Notes under the pieces: model-generated | What the model was told of the DNA's origin: nothing | The model's input: only the letters and a program-made list of their open reading frames with translations | Databases searched by the model: none | Translations under genes and position numbers: made by a program | Shown here: positions 60,217-64,000 of the stretch, piece after piece | Numbering within the stretch: position 1 is the first letter of the stretch | Layout of the letters: every line of letters starts with the position of its first letter | Assembly (NCBI RefSeq): GCF_012275375.1 | Contig: NZ_JAAZQJ010000005.1 | Location: 1 to 64,000, forward strand | Source of the DNA: Dyella sp. SG609 | GTDB lineage: Bacteria; Pseudomonadota; Gammaproteobacteria; Xanthomonadales; Rhodanobacteraceae | Length of the DNA stretch: 64,000 nt | Direction: 5' to 3'

Positions 60217-63087
60217 TCAGGCGGTCAGCCCTTCCTGTTCGAAGGCGCGGTTGCGCGCGTACTCGCCCAGGCGGGTTTCCATCAGCAGCGGCGAGGGGAT
60301 ATCGCAGTCCGGATGCATGCGCAGCAGCTGGTGGATCGAACCGGAAATGCCGCTCATCAGGCCCGGCGTGAACGCATCCCTGGCCAGGCCGCCGACGATG
60401 CCGTGCTCCTCGATGCTCGAAAGAATCACCGCGCTGCCCGGCATCGCCTGCGGCGGCAGCAGGTCCGGCACCAGCGGGCTGGCGCGCAGCAGCAGCTCCC
60501 ACATGCTCAGGTCGCCATGGCATAGCGTGTGGCTGTAGCCCCAGCCGCCCTGTTTGGCGGCCTGCACGGCGCGGCGCAGCGTATCGAGGTGGCGGTCCTC
60601 GCCGGTGCGCAGGTACAGGTCGCAGGCGGCCAGGCCGATGCCCACGCTGCCGTGGCACCAGGTGTTGGGGAATTCGCGGCTGTCCGGCTTGCGCACGTCG
60701 AGCCAGTTGCCGAATTCCGGCAGATAGAGCGATTCCTCGAAATCGAAGGCACGCTCGCCGAGCGCCAGCCAGCGCCGGCGATCTTCGGCACTGCCTGCTC
60801 CACTCAAGCCCAGCCGCGTCAACACCCAGCCGATGCCGGTGGACCCGTGCGCGAAACCGCCCAGCGGCTCGTCGTATACCGCCGCCGGCCAGCGCGCCCC
60901 GCGCTCGTCGACGATCGCTGCCTCTTCCAGCCGCCGCGCCGCCTTTGCGGCAAGCGCCAGCCAGCGCGCATCGCCGCTGGCATCGGCCAGCTGCAGCAGC
61001 GGCACGATGGCGCCGGAGACGCCTTCGAGGATGTCGAAATTGCGCTCCTCGCCGAAGGATCGCCGCTCCATCGCCTCGGCGCGCGCAATGGCCATCGCGA
61101 GGAAATCCGACTGCGGCTGGAACGCGTGCAAGATGAGCCAGGACAGAATCTGCGAGCCCACGCCGATAAAACCGCCCACCGCTTCGATGGGACGCACCCG
61201 CTCGGTACTGCGCATCACCATCAGCACGCCATCCAGCGCTTCCTGCACGCCGGCCACTTCATCGGCACGCCCCGCACGCATCTCGCGCACATACGCCGCC
61301 AGCGTGACGGCGACGCCGCACAGGCCGACATAGAGATTCGGCTGCAGGCTGCGCATGGCCCAGCCGGCGCGGCCCAGGATGGGGCTGATCCAGGTGACGG
61401 TGCCGTCCTCGCCGCGCACGGAGAGCTCGAGCAGTTCCTGCACGGTGAGCGCGGCCATGGTGCGGCGGCGGCGGTCGAGGTCGCGTGCGCTCGGATCGCT
61501 TGGACGCAGATCGTAGGGCGCGCGCTTGTCGTCGTTGAGGCGTCCGTTGAGATGCGCTGTCACCAGCGCGCCGCGGATGGTGAGTTCTTCCAGGTCCAGC
61601 CGCATCGCCTGCCAGGCGCCGAAGATCTCGTCGAGCTGGGCCTGATCCAGTTCGTTGGCGAATACAGGCACGTCGCCGTAGCGCATGTCGTCGATCTCGG
61701 CGCGGATCGCCGCGGCGTCGCGCGGCGCCACCAGCGAGGCTTGCGAATTCTTTTCCAGCAGGTCGCGCGCGCGTTCGATCGCGGCCGGCTCGTCGTGCAG
61801 CGAGGCCGGATGCCACAGCATGCGCATCACCTCGACGTAGATCTGCGTGGGCCGCAGGATCAGCCGGATACGGCTGCCCAAGAACACCTTGAGCTTCGGC
61901 GCCAGCGCACCGTCGCGATGCAGCGCTGCGAAGCGGCCGGTGAGCTGCTGGAAACCCGCCAGGATATCCGGCCAGAAGCGCGAGATATCCGGGTTCTCGC
62001 ACGGGTGATTGCGCGCCATGTCGACGTCGATGCTGACCAGGCCCACGCGCGCGTCGCTGGTGCCGTGGTTGACGATCTCCGGCACGCGGATCTTCGGCTG
62101 CTGTCCCGGCAAGGCGCCGATGGCCGAGATATCGACGCCATCCATGCCCAGCGCCGGCGCGCGGAACGGCACCAGGCCGGTGCGCAGCACCGAAGAGCGG
62201 ATCATCGCGTCGGCGAGATCCACGGCCTGTCCAAGCTCAGTGACCTGCGGCGGCGGTTCCGGCACGAACAGGCTTTCCACGTCGACCACGTAGGGCACGG
62301 GGCCGCAGGCGATCAGGTTTTCATGATGCACGTCGGTGCCGCCCAGCAGGCGCAGCACGGCGAGCCAATGCCCGATATGGCGGTAGAAGGTTTTCAGTTC
62401 GTCCTGGTCGGCGCAGTGGCGATGCTCGACAAAAGCTGTCCAGCCGTAAGCGCCGCGATCGAGCACCGCAGGTACGCGGATGCGCTCGGCCACGCCTTGA
62501 AACAGATCGTGGAGAAAGCTTTCCAGCGCCTGGTCGACGCGCACCGAACGCGGCTTGTACATCAGCCGGCCGCCGTCGAATTCCAGCTGCGCCACGGACT
62601 GGCCACCGTCGTGCACATCGCCCTGGCCCAGGCTGGCGGCGCGCAATGCGCCTGCGGGCTGGCCGAGCAAGGCGGCGAAGGCAGCGCGGTCGGCGACGAT
62701 GCGCCGGGCAAGGGTAAGAATGGCTTCGCTCTGATGGCCGAGCGCGCGATCGAGGCGCTCTTCGAGCACCGGATAGCGGCGGCGCAAGGTGTCCTTGAAG
62801 GCGTCCTGCCTGGCCAGTTCGAGAAACTGCGCGAACTTGCCGCCTTCGTCGGGTGCGGTGAGCTGCCCGGACAGCTTCGCCGCATGCAGCTCCAGCAGCA
62901 GCACGCGGTTGAGCTTGCGCTCGGCGTTGTCGCGCAGTGCCTGGTGCGCCTGCCGTATCAGGATCGCGCTTTCGCCGTCGCCGAGTCCCGGCACGGCGCG
63001 GATGCGTTCGGCCAGCGAACGCCGGGCATCGGCGGTGAGGTGATCGATGATTCCCAGGAACGTATCGTTCGACGGCGCGTCGCCCAT
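60217..63087 (-). CDS. lanM: Class II lanthipeptide synthetase LanM
   Basis: The 956-residue bifunctional enzyme should dehydrate Ser/Thr in the precursor and add Cys thiols to form thioether rings. The N-terminal DUF4135 dehydratase shows YKPRSVRVDQALESFLHDL, TDVHHENLIACG and VDVESLFVP (about residues 150-280). The C-terminal LanC-like cyclase keeps all zinc ligands: Cys811 (WCHGSVGIG), Cys856 and His857 (TLCHGD). ATG at 63087 is chosen although its ribosome site is weak; a GTG at 63141 in the same frame falls inside a stem-loop. The precursor gene lies immediately upstream. Confidence 0.94.
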   Translation of the reverse strand: MGDAPSNDTFLGIIDHLTADARRSLAERIRAVPGLGDGESAILIRQAHQALRDNAERKLNRVLLLELHAAKLSGQLTAPDEGGKFAQFLELARQDAFKDTLRRRYPVLEERLDRALGHQSEAILTLARRIVADRAAFAALLGQPAGALRAASLGQGDVHDGGQSVAQLEFDGGRLMYKPRSVRVDQALESFLHDLFQGVAERIRVPAVLDRGAYGWTAFVEHRHCADQDELKTFYRHIGHWLAVLRLLGGTDVHHENLIACGPVPYVVDVESLFVPEPPPQVTELGQAVDLADAMIRSSVLRTGLVPFRAPALGMDGVDISAIGALPGQQPKIRVPEIVNHGTSDARVGLVSIDVDMARNHPCENPDISRFWPDILAGFQQLTGRFAALHRDGALAPKLKVFLGSRIRLILRPTQIYVEVMRMLWHPASLHDEPAAIERARDLLEKNSQASLVAPRDAAAIRAEIDDMRYGDVPVFANELDQAQLDEIFGAWQAMRLDLEELTIRGALVTAHLNGRLNDDKRAPYDLRPSDPSARDLDRRRRTMAALTVQELLELSVRGEDGTVTWISPILGRAGWAMRSLQPNLYVGLCGVAVTLAAYVREMRAGRADEVAGVQEALDGVLMVMRSTERVRPIEAVGGFIGVGSQILSWLILHAFQPQSDFLAMAIARAEAMERRSFGEERNFDILEGVSGAIVPLLQLADASGDARWLALAAKAARRLEEAAIVDERGARWPAAVYDEPLGGFAHGSTGIGWVLTRLGLSGAGSAEDRRRWLALGERAFDFEESLYLPEFGNWLDVRKPDSREFPNTWCHGSVGIGLAACDLYLRTGEDRHLDTLRRAVQAAKQGGWGYSHTLCHGDLSMWELLLRASPLVPDLLPPQAMPGSAVILSSIEEHGIVGGLARDAFTPGLMSGISGSIHQLLRMHPDCDIPSPLLMETRLGEYARNRAFEQEGLTA

Positions 63088-63120
63088 GCTCAACACCCGG
63101 TAGTGAGGAACGGAATTCGT

Positions 63121-63149
63121 CCGCAGCCGTGGCACGGCCACGGCTGCGG
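63121..63149 (-). other. Stem-loop between precursor and lanM
   Basis: CCGCAGCCGTGG (63121-63132) and CCACGGCTGCGG (63138-63149) form a perfect 12-bp stem with a five-base loop, ten bases after the precursor stop. No T tract follows on the minus strand. It may attenuate or process the transcript so that precursor exceeds synthetase, as is usual in lantibiotic operons. Confidence 0.75.
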
Positions 63150-63158
63150 CGAATCAAA

Positions 63159-63347
63159 TCAACAGCAGAAGCCGGGGCGCGAAGCCGTGCAGCCGCTGCA
63201 GCGGGTATCCAGCGCGATTTCCGGGCTGGTCACGGCCGCGATGGTGGCCGCCTGGCCTTCGGTGTACAGCGAGCCCGCCGGATTGGCGTAGCCGTCCACG
63301 TTATCGGAGCCCTTCAGCCAGCCTTCCACGATGTGATCGATCTGCAT
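63159..63347 (-). CDS. Lanthipeptide precursor peptide
   Basis: The 62-residue peptide has a leader of about 45 residues (starts MQIDHIVEGWLKGSDNVDG, then NPAGSLYTEGQ). The Cys-rich C-terminus runs LDTRCSGCTASRPGFCC, with Cys at 50, 53, 61 and 62 and donors Thr48, Ser51, Thr54, Ser56. There is no double-glycine, Nif11 or NHLP leader. AAGGAG is placed ideally before the ATG. It is directly upstream of lanM on the same strand. From memory the layout resembles LanM-linked small peptides such as DUF6229. Core boundary and rings are unknown. Confidence 0.88.
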   Translation of the reverse strand: MQIDHIVEGWLKGSDNVDGYANPAGSLYTEGQAATIAAVTSPEIALDTRCSGCTASRPGFCC

Positions 63348-63851
63348 GGGTCGTACTCCTTGATGGTGTGCGCTCGGATGGGACGCGTACGCGTCTACCG
63401 CAGTGAGCGCGGCTGCGGTGAAAGCGAATGGGGATCAGGCGGACCGCGCATGAGCGGGACAGGCATGCCGTGGCGAAGCGTTGCGGCGAAGCGGAAGCAG
63501 AGGCGATGTACTGGGCGATGTCATCCGTGGCGACGTCCCTTCCTGTCCTTTCACGCGATGCCCCCTGCATGCGTCGGTGGCCAGCTGCCGCGGCCGTTTC
63601 CTTGAAACGCCCTGGAGGGCGCGCCTTTCATGTCCGAATGTTTATCAACCGCCCGTTGACGTGAAGGCAATGTGATTCCGCATGGCATATGGGCTGGCGA
63701 GGCCATGCAGTTCTTTGCGTGCTGCACACGAGCCAGCGAAGTGCGATGACGATCACATTCCGCCCGGCAGTAATGACTAACGGCGGTTATGACGACAGGT
63801 TCCTGCGAACGAAGCTAAGCTCCTGCGCTTCCTCGCTCGCAAGGACACCGC
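63348..63851. other. 504-base divergent region upstream of the lanthipeptide cluster
   Basis: No supported gene; open frames here lack coding character. It should hold the cluster promoter (minus) and that of the partial gene at 63852 (plus). Contents seen: a 14-base palindrome at 63382-63395, ACCGCAG/CTGCGGT arms at 63397-63403 and 63413-63419, and inverted AATGTGAT/ATCACATT at 63669-63676 and 63752-63759. Bases about 63625-63690 are AT-richer. Confidence 0.6.
63382..63395. promoter_or_regulatory. Palindrome GACGCGTACGCGTC upstream of the precursor
   Basis: A perfect 14-base palindrome 35-48 bases before the precursor start codon, where it would overlap the promoter or the early transcript. 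A repressor operator is the simplest reading; no regulator gene is in the cluster. Confidence 0.5.
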
Positions 63852-64000
63852 ATGAGCCGCAGGTCCGCTTCGCCGCGCCGACACGCTTCCCTTGGCCTCG
63901 CCCTGATCGCCTGCATGCTTGCATCGGCGGCTTTCGCCAAGCAGAACGATGGCCCGCCGCCGGCGCGCCGCGTGAACGTGACCGAGCAGATCTTCGGCCA
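63852..64000 (+). CDS. Partial secreted protein, cut by window end
   Basis: The frame opens at ATG 63852 behind AAGGA and runs off the window after 49 residues. It begins with a basic stretch (SRRSASPRRH), a hydrophobic core (LGLALIACMLASAAFA) and a signal-peptidase site, then KQNDGPPPARRVNVTEQ. It is clearly exported; the family cannot be told from this fragment. Confidence 0.7.
   Translation, partial: MSRRSASPRRHASLGLALIACMLASAAFAKQNDGPPPARRVNVTEQIFG

Noticed and set aside
60529-63291. Long plus-strand open frame opposite lanM
   Set aside because: Antisense to LanM with all its motifs; shadow composition, no recognisable domain.
63301-63675. Open frames on both strands in the lanthipeptide promoter region
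   Set aside because: No ribosome sites, biased Arg/Ala composition, and one overlaps the precursor start.
63669-63759. AATGTGAT/ATCACATT as a CRP/Clp site
   Set aside because: The arms are 75 bases apart, far from the 6-base spacing of a CRP-type site.
1-64000. CRISPR array, tRNA/rRNA genes, prophage or complete insertion sequence
   Set aside because: No regularly spaced repeats, no cloverleaf or rRNA sequence, no phage structural genes and no transposase reading frame were found.

Overview
The window is GC-rich, gene-dense DNA from a gammaproteobacterium of the Xanthomonadales (Lysobacterales) type, most likely Rhodanobacteraceae (Luteibacter/Dyella/Rhodanobacter-like). This is inferred from the xanthomonad-type intergenic hairpin repeats, a large TonB-dependent receptor with a LacI-type palindrome upstream, BvgS/RcsB-like signalling pairs, a pgaABCD operon and very high GC at third codon positions. 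No rRNA, tRNA, CRISPR array or intact insertion sequence was seen.

Layout. 1-721 is a gene-free cluster of inverted repeats. 722-5480 encodes an RcsB-like response regulator and a BvgS/EvgS-like hybrid kinase. 6042-15000 holds housekeeping genes: ferredoxin-NADP reductase, a RIO-like kinase, DUF456, a DUF885 peptidase-like protein, TfoX-N and hemolysin III proteins, a tandem universal stress protein and a TonB-family protein. 14069-16061 is a cysteine-dioxygenase-like gene followed by an FAD/NAD(P)-binding protein. 16110-20460 is an MFS/SDR/alcohol-dehydrogenase operon with a divergent LysR gene. 20457-25629 holds small conserved genes, nicotinamidase, a PIN protein, a sulfotransferase, a hydrolase and a META/DUF4377 lipoprotein. 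26006-27343 is a secreted GH18 chitinase with a CBM5/12 domain.

28200-35988 holds a second RcsB-like regulator with a decayed hybrid kinase that keeps only an intact HPt domain, then the divergent pgaABCD operon for poly-N-acetylglucosamine (PNAG) synthesis and export. 35993-37833 is a metallo-beta-lactamase-fold protein with a divergent TetR gene. 37924-44387 is a lower-GC polymorphic-toxin island: an RHS protein whose leader holds an attenuator-like hairpin, a tightly coupled candidate immunity gene, and three further small orphan genes. 45046-58280 contains an esterase-like lipoprotein, a serine hydrolase, a TonB-dependent receptor, LysR/pdxI, a FUSC transporter, an M14-like peptidase, a methyltransferase and a beta-barrel protein.

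58557-63347 is the most interesting locus: a compact class II lanthipeptide cluster with a 62-residue precursor ending in four cysteines, a 956-residue LanM synthetase, and a PvdE/SyrD-type ABC exporter that lacks the C39 leader peptidase usually fused to LanT. No leader protease, immunity genes or dedicated regulator are nearby. A strong stem-loop separates precursor from lanM, and a perfect palindrome lies just upstream of the precursor.

A theme links several parts. Two GACAACGTTGTC-type palindromes precede the chitinase and a near-identical one precedes the TonB-dependent receptor, suggesting a LacI-family (NagR/NagQ-like) GlcNAc/chitin regulon in a strain that also makes a GlcNAc polymer.
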